A DNA stretch of 57,321 nt from an uncultured Collinsella sp. (GTDB lineage Bacteria; Actinomycetota; Coriobacteriia; Coriobacteriales; Coriobacteriaceae), in assembly GCA_958348225.1 (NCBI GenBank), contig CATVYG010000013.1, positions 1 through 57,321 on the forward strand, in the 5' to 3' direction. Positions 38,754 to 47,155 of this stretch are shown one piece after another. The position numbers were made by a program, and so were the translations under genes. The notes under the pieces are model-generated. The model ran no database searches and had not been told where the DNA came from. It saw only the letters and a list, made by a program, of their open reading frames with translations. Each line of letters opens with the position of its first letter. Positions within the stretch are counted from its first letter, which is position 1.

Positions 38754-39257
38754 CTAGCCTTGATACGACGAAGCCTTGGGCGGCGTCTTGCCCTTTAACA
38801 CCTTGTGGTAGTAGTCATAGGTCAGCGGGGCCTCGCCGCTCAAGCGCTCGGCATCCTCCACCTCGCCGATAAAGAGCAGGTGCGTGCCCACATCCACGGT
38901 ATCAATCAGACGGCAGCTAAACAGCGCCGCCGCGTGCTCGGGCACATAGGGCATGCCCAGCGCGGTCTCGTGGGTCTCGTACTTGGCAAACTTGTCGTAG
39001 CCACTGCTGGTGCGGAAGCCAAAGTTGCCGATATAGAGCATATCGACCGTCTGATCGATCACGGTCAGCGCAAAGGCCTTAGCCGATACGATTACGCCGG
39101 ACGTGACATTTTCCTTGTTCACGGCAATCGAGATGCGCGGCGGGGCGGATGTCACCTGCACTGCTGTGTTGATAACGCAGCCGGCACGCAGCCCGTCCGC
39201 CACGGCGCTCACCACGTACAGGCCACTCGGCATGGTAAAGAACGCAGTTTTGTCCAT
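38754..39257 (-). CDS. Flavin reductase-domain flavoprotein
   Basis: A 167-residue FMN-binding flavin reductase-like protein. The N-terminus (FFTMPSGLYVVSAVADGLRAGCVINTAVQVTSAPPRISIAVNK) is the domain signature. This is the domain found as the N-terminal half of high-molecular-weight rubredoxins. The ATG at 39257 has GGGGAG eight bases upstream; the open frame extends further upstream but is not supported. It probably reduces the neighbouring rubredoxin using NAD(P)H. Confidence 0.85.
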   Translation of the reverse strand: MDKTAFFTMPSGLYVVSAVADGLRAGCVINTAVQVTSAPPRISIAVNKENVTSGVIVSAKAFALTVIDQTVDMLYIGNFGFRTSSGYDKFAKYETHETALGMPYVPEHAAALFSCRLIDTVDVGTHLLFIGEVEDAERLSGEAPLTYDYYHKVLKGKTPPKASSYQG

Positions 39258-39384
39258 AACGATCACTCCCCTAGCTCGGGTTGGAACCTCATGGATGTAT
39301 GTACCCACAAAAAAGGCGGCACCCATAACGGACGCCGCCTTTGAGACATATGTGTCAGAACAGTAAGAAAGATGAGACACCCGC

Positions 39385-39451
39385 AGTTGCGGTGAAATAG
39401 GGACTGGATAGCCCCTCAAACAGGCAAAACAGTCCGTATTCCACCGCAACT
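39385..39451. repeat. 67-bp palindrome, family P67, copy 2
   Basis: Same arms and same 67-base length as the copy at 12539-12605, with a different loop. It lies between smpB and the flavin reductase gene. Confidence 0.85.
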
Positions 39452-39463
39452 TATGAAGGGTGG

Positions 39464-39934
39464 TCAGCGATTGCGCTCTTTGAGGGCGCGGTCGATCTCG
39501 CGTTGGACATCACGCTTGGCCATGTCCTCGCGCTTGTCATAGAGCTTCTTGCCGCGACCCAGACCCAGCAGCAGCTTTACGCGGCCGTCGGTATTAAAGT
39601 AGAGCTCCAACGGAACCAGCGCATAACCACGGTTGCGAAGTTTGCCGTCAAGAAAGTCGATCTCCTTGCGGTGCAGCAGCAGACGACGCCGACGGTCGGG
39701 ATCGCGATTCCACACGCCACCATGGCTATAAGGGTGGATATGCAGGCCGACGAGCCAGCACTCCCCGCCGCGGATCAGCGCGAAGGTATCGGTAATCTGG
39801 CAGGCGCGCTCGCGAATCGACTTGACCTCGGTGCCACTCAGTTCGATACCGCATTCGAACGTCTCATCGATAAAGTACTCGTGATGTGCCGAGCGATTCT
39901 TGGAAATGAGCTTGCGCTCGCGCTTACTGGGCAT
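39464..39934 (-). CDS. smpB: SsrA-binding protein SmpB
   Basis: A 156-residue SmpB with the expected blocks KNRSAHHEYFIDETFECGIELSGTEVKSIR, HIHPYSHGGVWN, RRRLLLHRKEI and the basic C-terminal tail (GRGKKLYDKREDMAKRDVQREIDRALKERNR). It binds tmRNA in trans-translation to rescue stalled ribosomes. The ATG at 39934 has AAGGAGG six bases upstream and overlaps the end of the preceding gene by 11 bases. The tmRNA gene is not seen nearby. Confidence 0.95.
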   Translation of the reverse strand: MPSKRERKLISKNRSAHHEYFIDETFECGIELSGTEVKSIRERACQITDTFALIRGGECWLVGLHIHPYSHGGVWNRDPDRRRRLLLHRKEIDFLDGKLRNRGYALVPLELYFNTDGRVKLLLGLGRGKKLYDKREDMAKRDVQREIDRALKERNR

Positions 39935-40841
39935 CGCCGGCCTCCTTGGCGCCATCGGCGTTTGAGCCCGCAGCCTCGCGCTTTGCCTTGCGCTCGGCAT
40001 TGAGCTCAGCATCGCTCTCGCGCACCAGTTTGATAATCGCCGCGCAGGCTTCCTCGCCCACCAAGTCGCGAGCACGCACCGTCAGGCGCGTCGCCTCCTG
40101 CTTGTCGCCGTCGCTTGCAGCATCGGTCGCGCACATAATCAGGCAGATGGCAATCTCGGCCGAAGGTGAGGTCGGAACGCCCTGCAACGCCAGCTCGCCC
40201 ATCACGTGCTCGTCGCTCTCCTCGGCGGCATCCGGATAGGTAGTATGGATCTTGTTGAGCAGGCGCGTCGTATGCGCATCGTTGGGCGCCAGGCGCAGTG
40301 CCAGACGCGCGCAGCCCACGGCAGCCGAAACGTTCTCGGTCTCGGGCTCCAAGAAGTACTGACCTAGATTGGCGTAAGCGCGGGCGGCGCACTTGCCATC
40401 GCTTGCACGCTCCAGCACCGAGAACGAGAGCGATGCCCATTCCTGCTTGTCCTCGAGAGCGCGGAACAGCTCGGCCAAATCCAAGCGATAGTTGCAGTTC
40501 ATGGGGTCCCAACGCACAGCCTGCATCAGGGCATTACGAGCGCTCACATAATCCTGCTGGCGAATGTAGGCAAACGCCATATCAGAGTACAGGCGGTCAA
40601 ACGGCACCTCGACCTGCACGAGCTCGCGCGGATCCTTCTCCACGCGGCGATAGGCCAAGCGCTCAAACTTGCTATCGAAGCTAAAGTATTGGCGCTTCTC
40701 CTCCGTCTTGCACTCGGCGTCGATATACTCCTCGGCGAGCTCCACCAGGCGCTCCAGCAGCGGCGTCGCCGTAGCCAGGTCGCCCTGCGCCAGATAGTTC
40801 TCGGCATACGTGATGTCTTGCAAGCTGATGGGCAGATCCAT
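39924..40841 (-). CDS. Tetratricopeptide-like protein of unknown function
   Basis: A 305-residue soluble helical protein with TPR-like repeats in the middle (DRLYSDMAFAYIRQQDYVSARNALMQAVRWDP, CAARAYANLGQYF...VGCARLALRLAP). The tail is Ala/Lys/Glu-rich. It probably mediates protein contacts; no enzyme motif is seen. The ATG at 40841 has GAGGAG five bases upstream. Its 3-prime end overlaps smpB by 11 bases, so the two are translationally coupled. The reason for the coupling is unknown. Confidence 0.75.
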   Translation of the reverse strand: MDLPISLQDITYAENYLAQGDLATATPLLERLVELAEEYIDAECKTEEKRQYFSFDSKFERLAYRRVEKDPRELVQVEVPFDRLYSDMAFAYIRQQDYVSARNALMQAVRWDPMNCNYRLDLAELFRALEDKQEWASLSFSVLERASDGKCAARAYANLGQYFLEPETENVSAAVGCARLALRLAPNDAHTTRLLNKIHTTYPDAAEESDEHVMGELALQGVPTSPSAEIAICLIMCATDAASDGDKQEATRLTVRARDLVGEEACAAIIKLVRESDAELNAERKAKREAAGSNADGAKEAGDAQ

Positions 40842-40935
40842 GGCTACTCCTCGATCTGAGCGAAACACGGCAGGCGCCGTATATAAGGTCAATACACAAA
40901 ACCCGGGTCTCTTACGAGGCCCGGGCGTTCAATTT

Positions 40936-41012
40936 TGGTAGCCCGTACCAGATTCGAACTGGTGATCTCCGCCTTGAGAGGGCGGCGTCCTAAACCGCTA
41001 GACGAACGGGCC
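40936..41012 (-). tRNA. tRNA-Glu (CUC)
   Basis: A full cloverleaf on the minus strand: acceptor GGCCCGT/ACGGGCT, anticodon stem CCGCC/GGCGG with loop CTCTCAA giving anticodon CUC, T-loop TTCGAAT, and an encoded CCA end (TGG at 40936-40938 on the plus strand). Confidence 0.95.
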
Positions 41013-41029
41013 ATATGTAGCAAATGCAA

Positions 41030-41103
41030 TGGCTGGGATGGAGGGAGTCGAACCCCCATTGACGGAACCAGAATCCGCTGTCCTGCCATTAGACGACATC
41101 CCA
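41030..41103 (-). tRNA. tRNA-Gln (CUG)
   Basis: Cloverleaf on the minus strand: acceptor TGGGATG/CATCCCA, anticodon stem GCGGA/TCCGT with loop TTCTGGT giving CUG, T-loop TTCGACT and encoded CCA. It precedes tRNA-Glu by 17 bases and is probably co-transcribed with it. Confidence 0.94.
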
Positions 41104-41147
41104 ATGACTGCATCGCTGCGCTCGGCTGTGCCTTTGCGCAAGAAAGA

Positions 41148-41176
41148 AATATACGGGAAGTCCCGCCGTGACGCAA
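41148..41176 (-). promoter_or_regulatory. Promoter of the tRNA-Gln/tRNA-Glu unit
   Basis: TTGCGT (-35, 41171-41176) and TATATT (-10, 41148-41153) are separated by 17 bases on the minus strand, 45 bases upstream of tRNA-Gln. An inverted repeat CCAATTTTGAC/GTCAAATTGG lies just upstream at 41180-41214. Confidence 0.65.
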
Positions 41177-41379
41177 GCCCCAATTTTGACTTTTTTGAAA
41201 TTCAGTCAAATTGGCCTAATTTAGTCCAACCCGTGAAGGACCTGTGAAGCCGACCGCTGTACACGAAGGACAAAACGCCGCGAGCGGTAGCCGTCAACCG
41301 TTGGCAGATTCTACCGCGAAAACGATAGCACCAGGCAACACAATCGAGGTATCAATGATCGCGTAGATATCGAGGCGCC

Positions 41380-41790
41380 ATGGACGAAGAGCTTGATTAC
41401 CTATGGGAGACCCTGGGCCTCGAGATCACTGCTGACCTTTGGCCCGAACGGGACAAAATCCATCCCACACTGCGCCCCGCCATCACGGTGATGCAGGCAA
41501 AATACCGCCGTGCATCCTTTTTGATCATGCGGGTGTCATGGCACGCGGGACTCCCCGACCTTAAGCGAATCCAGGCAAGCCTCGTCGAGCTGTCCGGTAT
41601 GCCGACCGTCATATCCGAGGCGCACCTGGAGCAGCGCCAGCGCGAGCGACTGCAACAGCAGCGGATTCCCTTTATCTGCCCCGGCGTTCAGGCATATCTG
41701 CCCTTTATGGACGAGGAGTACTGGAGCGGCAAGCCCAACAAGCACGTAAAGGTCTACGATCCGCACGAATGGGCGCGGCTTGAGGATTAG
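41380..41790 (+). CDS. Small protein resembling the N-terminal domain of some MarR-type regulators
   Basis: A 136-residue soluble protein. The segment ASFLIMRVSWHAGLPDLKRIQASLVELSGMPTVI ... RERLQQQRIPFICPGVQAYLPFM resembles the domain that precedes the winged helix in some Firmicutes MarR-family proteins, where PFIVPGxQxYLPFL is typical. No DNA-binding part follows here, so it is either a stand-alone domain or a remnant. The ATG at 41380 has a weak GAGG four bases upstream. It is followed by an array of stem-loops. Family call from memory, low certainty. Confidence 0.6.
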   Translation: MDEELDYLWETLGLEITADLWPERDKIHPTLRPAITVMQAKYRRASFLIMRVSWHAGLPDLKRIQASLVELSGMPTVISEAHLEQRQRERLQQQRIPFICPGVQAYLPFMDEEYWSGKPNKHVKVYDPHEWARLED

Positions 41791-41831
41791 CGCATATGCC
41801 CGCCAGCCGGGATAGTGCGCATGCCCGCCAA

Positions 41832-42005
41832 CCGGAAAGCTCATCCCGGAATTTACGTCCAGAACGGGACGCGCTTTCCCCTAGAGGCCCCAAACGGAAA
41901 CCGTATCCCAGATTTCGCGCTCAAACTGGGATACGATTTCCGCTAGCCCCTTCAACCGGAAACTGCGTCCCGGAATCCGAGCTCAAAACGGGACGCACTT
42001 TCCGC
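41832..42005. repeat. Tandem array of three stem-loop repeats, 62-bp pitch
   Basis: Three 50-base units start at 41832, 41894 and 41956, exactly 62 bases apart. Each has CGGAAA ... TTTCCG ends and an inner stem. The inner stem differs between units but stays paired (TGCGTCCCG/CGGGACGCA in unit 3, CGTATCCCAG/CTGGGATACG in unit 2). It fills the gap between two convergent genes. A further direct repeat, CATGCCCGCCA/CATATGCCCGCCA, precedes it. Confidence 0.85.
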
Positions 42006-42010
42006 AACCA

Positions 42011-42370
42011 CTACAGCAGCACCTCGGTCCAGGTCGCTTCCTTAAACCCAGGAATCGCAAAGTCGTCGCCCACCAGCAGCGGACGCTTGACCAGCATGCC
42101 GTCGGTCGCCAGCAGCTCGCAGCACTCCTGATCCGTCATGCCCGCATCCAGGCGCGCCTTCAGGCCCAGCTCTCGATATTTCATGCCCGACGAATTAAAG
42201 AAGCGCCGCACCGGCAGCCCCGAACGAGCAATCCAGGTCGCAAGCTCATCAGCCGTGGGATTGTCCAAAACGATATCGCGATCGATATACTCTACCCCAT
42301 GTTCGTCCAGCCATGCCTTGGCCTTCTTACAGGTCGAGCACTTGGGATATTCAACAAACAATACCGCCAT
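42011..42370 (-). CDS. ArsC/Spx/YffB-family thioredoxin-fold protein
   Basis: A 119-residue protein with the redox pair YPKCSTCKKAKAWL (CxxC), the ArsC-type blocks HGVEYIDRDIVLDNPTADEL and LLATDGMLVKRPLLVGDDF. The CSTC pair and RPLLV are more like YffB/Spx relatives than classical arsenate reductases. It probably acts as a small redox or RNA polymerase-binding protein. The ATG at 42370 has AAAGGAA upstream. No arsenic genes are nearby. Confidence 0.85.
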   Translation of the reverse strand: MAVLFVEYPKCSTCKKAKAWLDEHGVEYIDRDIVLDNPTADELATWIARSGLPVRRFFNSSGMKYRELGLKARLDAGMTDQECCELLATDGMLVKRPLLVGDDFAIPGFKEATWTEVLL

Positions 42371-42492
42371 GGGATTTCCTTTCTTAGAGAAAACAGGTGT
42401 CTGGAAAACTGCACATCGACGACCACTCGCGATTGCAGCCGTTATTGTAGTCAATGTCGAAGCATAGGCAGTCGCGATGTCTCGCCTTAAGG

Positions 42493-43074
42493 CTAGCGCC
42501 TCGCATGGGCGCCGATCGGCCGAGTCGCATGGCGCACCAACGCCGCTGCCAGCAATACCAACAGCATGGCGGTGACATAGCCCGCAGCATCGAATCCTAA
42601 ATCGATAACGTCGAAATGCCTGCCGGGAACAAAGATCTTATGTACCTGATCGCCAACGGAGCAGGCGGCGCAAAAGAGCAATACGGGCACGCAACGGGAG
42701 CATACGCTCCACGGACGCCTGGAAAAGCAAACCACGACCACCGAGGCGAACAATCCGACGAAGAAAAACTCTACGGTATGGGCAACGCGACGGACGTTCG
42801 CGCCCACCCACATGCGAATGGAAGCAAGTCGGCCAGACCGGACATTCGAGGCAGCCGAATCGGTGCCCCCGGTCATTCCGTCCCCCGCCTGAGTTTCACC
42901 CGTGATGCCGGTAGCCTGAACGCTCGCAGCCTGACCCTCCACCACGCGCGCGGTGGACTCGCTCAGCAGCGACGTCTGCACTGCGTTTTGCTCCGTCAGC
43001 ACCCAGATGCCCGCCAGCGTTGCGGCGAACAGAGCGATCGCGGTCCACCCGATTATTTTCTTCATGTGCGCCAA
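42493..43074 (-). CDS. VanZ-like membrane protein
   Basis: A 193-residue membrane protein. An N-terminal span (GWTAIALFAATLAGIWVLTEQ) is followed by an outside Ser/Thr/Gly-rich loop (~40-85) and three hydrophobic segments with the VanZ-like pattern VAHTVEFFFVGLFA ... DVIDLGFDAAGYVTAML. VanZ-family proteins are associated with low-level teicoplanin resistance but most have unknown roles. A TTG start at 43074 is chosen because GGAGG lies seven bases upstream; the ATG at 43065 would be 16 bases from it. Confidence 0.72.
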   Translation of the reverse strand: MAHMKKIIGWTAIALFAATLAGIWVLTEQNAVQTSLLSESTARVVEGQAASVQATGITGETQAGDGMTGGTDSAASNVRSGRLASIRMWVGANVRRVAHTVEFFFVGLFASVVVVCFSRRPWSVCSRCVPVLLFCAACSVGDQVHKIFVPGRHFDVIDLGFDAAGYVTAMLLVLLAAALVRHATRPIGAHARR

Positions 43075-43180
43075 AGGCCAACCTCCGTCTTTTTAAATAT
43101 GAGCGAGTGTAGCCCCAAATGACATCGTCACCGTATCAAAATTTGAATCGCAACAGGAAGCGACAAAGCGACGCAAACCC

Positions 43181-43786
43181 CTACCCCGCCTCGCGCATCC
43201 AGCGATCGAACGTCCCCACGCACACGCCCAGGCACTTTGCTGCCTGGCGGCGGGTAATATCGCCCGCCTCATAGCTATCGCGCACCAGCTCAAACTGAGG
43301 AGGGCACGGCTTGCGAGGTCGACCGAAACGGACCCCTCGCGCCCGCGCCGCTGCAATTCCCTCCGCTTGGCGCCGATGGATATTCTCGCGCTCCACCTGC
43401 GCCACGTAGCTCAGCAGTTGCAGCACAATATCGGCAATCAGGGTGTTGGTCACATCCGGCGCGCCGCTGGCCCTGGCGCGCGTGTCAAGCAATGGCATGT
43501 CCAACACCACAATGGCAACCCCGAGCTCCTTGGTAATGCGTCGCCATTCCTCAAGAATCTCGGAGTAATTACGACCAAGTCGGTCGATAGAAAGCACCAC
43601 CAGCACGTCCCCGTCTCCCAGGACGTGCAACAGCTCGCGATAATGCGGTCGATCGAAGTCCTTGCCGCTCGCATGGTCGGCATAAATATTCGCTGAGCCC
43701 ACGCCATAGGCGCCCAGCGCATCCAGCTGCCGATTCAGATTCTGATCGCGCGAACTCACCCGCGCATAACCGTACACCGTCGCCAT
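43181..43786 (-). CDS. Serine recombinase (resolvase/invertase family)
   Basis: A 201-residue small serine recombinase. The catalytic domain shows YGYARVSSRDQNLNRQLDAL (nucleophilic Ser), SIDRLGRNYSEILEEW and RENIHRRQAEGIAAARARGVRFGRPRK; a C-terminal helix-turn-helix (ITRRQAAKCLGVCVGTFDRWMREA) reads DNA. The length equals Hin/Gin/Tn3 resolvases. The ATG at 43786 follows GCGGGGA. No transposase, invertible segment or phage gene is nearby. A 39-bp palindrome lies 20 bases upstream and could be its target, which is untested. Confidence 0.88.
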   Translation of the reverse strand: MATVYGYARVSSRDQNLNRQLDALGAYGVGSANIYADHASGKDFDRPHYRELLHVLGDGDVLVVLSIDRLGRNYSEILEEWRRITKELGVAIVVLDMPLLDTRARASGAPDVTNTLIADIVLQLLSYVAQVERENIHRRQAEGIAAARARGVRFGRPRKPCPPQFELVRDSYEAGDITRRQAAKCLGVCVGTFDRWMREAG

Positions 43787-43805
43787 CTCATCCCCGCTTT
43801 CTTGT

Positions 43806-43844
43806 AAACCTGCCAAAAAGGGACAGGTTTATTTTGGTAGGTTT
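43806..43844. repeat. 39-bp palindrome, family P39, copy 1
   Basis: AAACCTGCCAAAA (43806-43818) and TTTTGGTAGGTTT (43832-43844) are inverted repeats. A second copy of the same size is at 55936-55974. It lies 20 bases upstream of the recombinase start. Confidence 0.8.
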
Positions 43845-43906
43845 TACCTCTCAAATAGCAGGTAAGCGAGCGGCCGAGCAGACGGCAAGGTAGCCACGAT
43901 TCAAAT

Positions 43907-43938
43907 GCGGAGGGCGGTCCCGAAAGGCCGCCCTCCGC
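43907..43938 (-). terminator. Hairpin terminator downstream of RNase R
   Basis: GCGGAGGGCGG and CCGCCCTCCGC make a perfect 11-bp stem 26 bases past the RNase R stop. The following T-run is short. Confidence 0.7.
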
Positions 43939-43963
43939 TCCCCCACCATGAGTCGGGATTTGG

Positions 43964-46099
43964 CTAATGGATAAGCTTAAAGTCCAAGTGCCCACGCGTG
44001 GTATTGACGCGCGAGACCTCGACAATCACGCGCTGACCCAGTTCATAGCGAGTCCCCGTGTCGGCGCCCGTCAGCGTAAGCGCGTCCTCGTCGAACTCGA
44101 ACCACTCGTTGCCCAGGCTCTTGATCGAAACCAAGCCTTCGACCTGCGTTAGGTCCAAGCGCACAAAGAGGCCCATGCTGCTAACCCACGAGACGGTTCC
44201 GGCATAGCGCTCGCCCAGACGGTCCTCATAGTACTGGGCAATCTTGATCTTTTGCGTCGCATGGCTGGCAGCATCTGCCGCGCGCTCGGCATCGCTGCAT
44301 GCGCGGCAGATCTGCGGCAGAATGCGCGGCAGCGACTCGCGCCCCTTGCCGATCAGCCGCGGCGTACGGACCAAGGCGTCCTTGCCGCCGAGCTGCTCAT
44401 AGGCCAACTGCAGTTTGAGCACGCGGTGCACCACCAGATCGGGGTAGCGACGGATGGGACTCGTAAAGTGACAGTAGCACGGCGCGGCGAGCGCAAAGTG
44501 GCCCTCGTTGCGCGGCTTGTACAGCGCGCGCTGCATGCTGCGCAGAAGCAGCGTGTTGACGAGCGGTGCGTTGGCCGTACCGGCGGCAGCATCAACTGCA
44601 GCCTGCAGCTCATCGGGGCTCCCCAGGGCAATACCGGCAGCACGGCGATCGTCGATGATGCCTAGCTGCGCCAGCGCAACGGCAGCACCGTGCAGGCTAT
44701 CGGGGCTCGGATCCTCATGCACGCGATAGCAGGCCTCGATATCACGGTCTGCCAGCCACTCTGCAACGCACTCGTTGGCGAGCAGCATGGCTTCCTCGAT
44801 AAGCGACGTGGCACACGAACGCTCACGCGCCACAATCTGCACGGGCACTCCGTCCTCATCCAATAGAGCGCGAATCTCGGCTGTGTCAAAATCGACTGAG
44901 CCGCGGGCGCGACGAATACGACGGCGAAGTTCGGCGAGTTCGTTAGCGGCGACAAGGAAATCGCCGAGGTCGATGTTGTAGCCGCGGGCGGCCTCCTCGC
45001 ACGCAAGACCGCGCTCAAGCGCTTCCTCGCGCGAGGTCTCGGCAGCCGCAACATCCTCGGCTGCACCCTCCAGCACCGAATACTCAACCGCGCCGGCACG
45101 CACCAGCAGCGCCTCGGCGCCGTCATAGTCCATACGCACACGCGAGCGAATCACGCTGGGATACGGATCGTAATGCCGCACGCGACCCTGCGCATCGAGC
45201 TCGATATCGACGGTAAACGCAAGACGGTCCTCGTCAGGGCGAAGCGAGCACAGGTCACAGGACAGGCGTTCGGGCAGCATGGGAAGCACGCGATCGGCCA
45301 GATACACCGATGTCGTACGATGGCGAGCCTCAAGATCGATATGCCCGTCCCAAGCCACATAGTGTGAAACGTCGGCGATATGCACACCCAGCTTGTAGCC
45401 ACCCTCGGGCGTGCGCTCCAACGAAATGGCATCGTCAAAGTCGCGCGCGTCGACCGGGTCGATCGTGATGACAAAGCGGTCACGCAAATCGCGGCGGAGC
45501 TGGTCCTTAAGCGCCGCGGACACATCGAGCGAAAGCCCCTCGGCCTCGTCCAGCGCGGCCTCTGGATAGCTATCGGTATAGCCGTAACGCGCCATCACAT
45601 ATTGAACGCCCAAATCGGGCGCATCATCTCCGCCAATGCGGCGCTCGATCGTCACGGTGCCCGATTCCAGGCGCGTCGGGTAGGTCAAAATGCGCGCGAC
45701 AACAGCATCACCCGGGTGAACGCCCAGACGATCCGCCGAGGTATCCTCGGGCAGAATGAAGAAGTCGGCCTTCAAACGCGAATCGAGCGGCTCAATCACA
45801 CCGAGCGGACCGGCGGTCTGGTACGTACCCACTACGCTTATGGCTGCGCGCTCAACCACACCCTCGATCACGGCGCGCCGCTCACCGTGCGGGCTGTTCT
45901 TAATGCTCACGGCAACGGTATCGCCATCCATGATCTCGCGCTTACCGCGGCCCATAACCTTGTAGTCGCCGCTCTCGGTTATGACATAGGCGCCATGCTC
46001 ATGGAGCTGCACGCGCCCGGTCAGGCTCGGACGGCGTTCGCTGCGCACCGGCCCACGCTTATTTCGGGCACCGCGCTTATGCTTGTTATTGCGCCCCAT
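43964..46099 (-). CDS. rnr: Ribonuclease R (RNB-family 3-prime exoribonuclease)
   Basis: A 711-residue RNase II/R-type exonuclease. The N-terminus is very basic (MGRNNKHKRGARNKRG). Cold-shock-like domains precede the RNB catalytic core with DPVDARDFDDAISLE (metal-binding aspartates) and HFTSPIRRYPDLVVHR; the C-terminal S1 domain is YAGTVSWVSSMGLFVRLD...LGQRVIVEV. It degrades structured RNA and with tmRNA-SmpB clears non-stop messages; smpB lies 4 kb away. The ATG at 46099 has AAGGAGG upstream. Confidence 0.93.
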   Translation of the reverse strand: MGRNNKHKRGARNKRGPVRSERRPSLTGRVQLHEHGAYVITESGDYKVMGRGKREIMDGDTVAVSIKNSPHGERRAVIEGVVERAAISVVGTYQTAGPLGVIEPLDSRLKADFFILPEDTSADRLGVHPGDAVVARILTYPTRLESGTVTIERRIGGDDAPDLGVQYVMARYGYTDSYPEAALDEAEGLSLDVSAALKDQLRRDLRDRFVITIDPVDARDFDDAISLERTPEGGYKLGVHIADVSHYVAWDGHIDLEARHRTTSVYLADRVLPMLPERLSCDLCSLRPDEDRLAFTVDIELDAQGRVRHYDPYPSVIRSRVRMDYDGAEALLVRAGAVEYSVLEGAAEDVAAAETSREEALERGLACEEAARGYNIDLGDFLVAANELAELRRRIRRARGSVDFDTAEIRALLDEDGVPVQIVARERSCATSLIEEAMLLANECVAEWLADRDIEACYRVHEDPSPDSLHGAAVALAQLGIIDDRRAAGIALGSPDELQAAVDAAAGTANAPLVNTLLLRSMQRALYKPRNEGHFALAAPCYCHFTSPIRRYPDLVVHRVLKLQLAYEQLGGKDALVRTPRLIGKGRESLPRILPQICRACSDAERAADAASHATQKIKIAQYYEDRLGERYAGTVSWVSSMGLFVRLDLTQVEGLVSIKSLGNEWFEFDEDALTLTGADTGTRYELGQRVIVEVSRVNTTRGHLDFKLIH

Positions 46100-46176
46100 G
46101 GCGCCTCCTTGCTATCGATGACGAACTCCAAAGAGTCTACCCAAATGATTCGCTTTCCTGCCGTTCCCTTGGGATC

Positions 46177-46210
46177 AAAAAACGGGCCGCCCCATAAGAG
46201 ACGACCCGTT
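46177..46210 (-). terminator. Terminator of the ftsEX operon
   Basis: On the minus strand AACGGG ... CCCGTT is followed by TTTTT, 25-58 bases past the ftsX stop. Confidence 0.8.
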
Positions 46211-46234
46211 GGAAGGGATGAATTCCAGACATGC

Positions 46235-47155
46235 CTACACGCGCAGGTAGCGGCGCATGGCTATGGCAGAACCAAAGAGACCGATAATCACACCGACCAG
46301 AATCAGCGCAGCATAGGTCACCAGGTAGTACTGCATCGGCAGGGCAAACGACATCCAGCCGATGCTCTCCTGCAGACGCGGAATCATCAGATTGCGCAGC
46401 AGCTCCAGAACGCCGATGGAAAGCAGCGAGCCCAAAATGGCCTGCAGTACGCCCTCGGTGATAAACGGGCCGCGAATGAAGCCGTTGCTGGCGCCGACCA
46501 GACGCATAATCGCAATCTCACGACGACGCGCCGTGATGGACAGGCGAATCGTGTTGTTGATGAAGATGAATGCGATAAAGGTCAGAAGGCCAACGAGCAC
46601 CACGGCGGCGATGCGGATGTAGTTGGTCACCTGGAACAGGCGGCTCACTTCCTCCTGGCCGTACAGCACGCTCGCGTTGACGTCGCCGTCATCCGCGATC
46701 TTCTGGAAGTCGGCGTTCTTCTTGAGCTTCTGGGCCGTGCTCTCGACCTTGGACGGATCGTCCATCTCAATTGCAAACGAAGCCGGCAGCGGGTTCTGGC
46801 CATCGAGCGCGCTCATGGTGGCGTCGGCGTTGCCCGACATCTTGCTCGTATACTCGGCCAGCGCGTCGTCCTTGTCCTTATAGGTCACGGACTTGACGTT
46901 ATTCCACGTCTTAAGCTCGGCCTCAAAAGCCTGGACATCGGCCTGATCGGCGTCATCGCTAATGAACGCGTTGATGACAACCTGATCCTCGACGGTGCCG
47001 ATCACGGAGTTCAGCATCGCGGAACCCATGATGAACAGGCCGATGATAAACAGCGAAAGGAAGATCGTGATGACGGCGCCGAGCGAGGTGGTCCAGTTAC
47101 GGAAGAAGTGGCTCATTGCCTCTTTGAGCGAGTAGCCCACGTTAGTTGGTGCCAT
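46235..47155 (-). CDS. ftsX: Cell-division membrane protein FtsX
   Basis: A 306-residue FtsX. The N-terminal cytoplasmic part leads to span 1 (TTSLGAVITIFLSLFIIGLFI), a ~130-residue outer domain (EDQVVINAFISDDADQADVQAFEAEL...), then three spans, the last ending in MRRYLRV. With FtsE it activates peptidoglycan hydrolases at the division site. The ATG at 47155 has GGGGAGG upstream and overlaps ftsE by 14 bases. Confidence 0.93.
   Translation of the reverse strand: MAPTNVGYSLKEAMSHFFRNWTTSLGAVITIFLSLFIIGLFIMGSAMLNSVIGTVEDQVVINAFISDDADQADVQAFEAELKTWNNVKSVTYKDKDDALAEYTSKMSGNADATMSALDGQNPLPASFAIEMDDPSKVESTAQKLKKNADFQKIADDGDVNASVLYGQEEVSRLFQVTNYIRIAAVVLVGLLTFIAFIFINNTIRLSITARRREIAIMRLVGASNGFIRGPFITEGVLQAILGSLLSIGVLELLRNLMIPRLQESIGWMSFALPMQYYLVTYAALILVGVIIGLFGSAIAMRRYLRV

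Noticed and set aside
42011..42370. Naming the thioredoxin-fold protein arsenate reductase
   Set aside because: The CSTC pair and lack of arsenic genes fit a YffB/Spx-type relative at least as well.
43181..43786. Recombinase as part of a prophage or transposon
   Set aside because: Neighbours are ordinary chromosomal genes and no transposase, integrase partner, capsid or terminal repeats were found.
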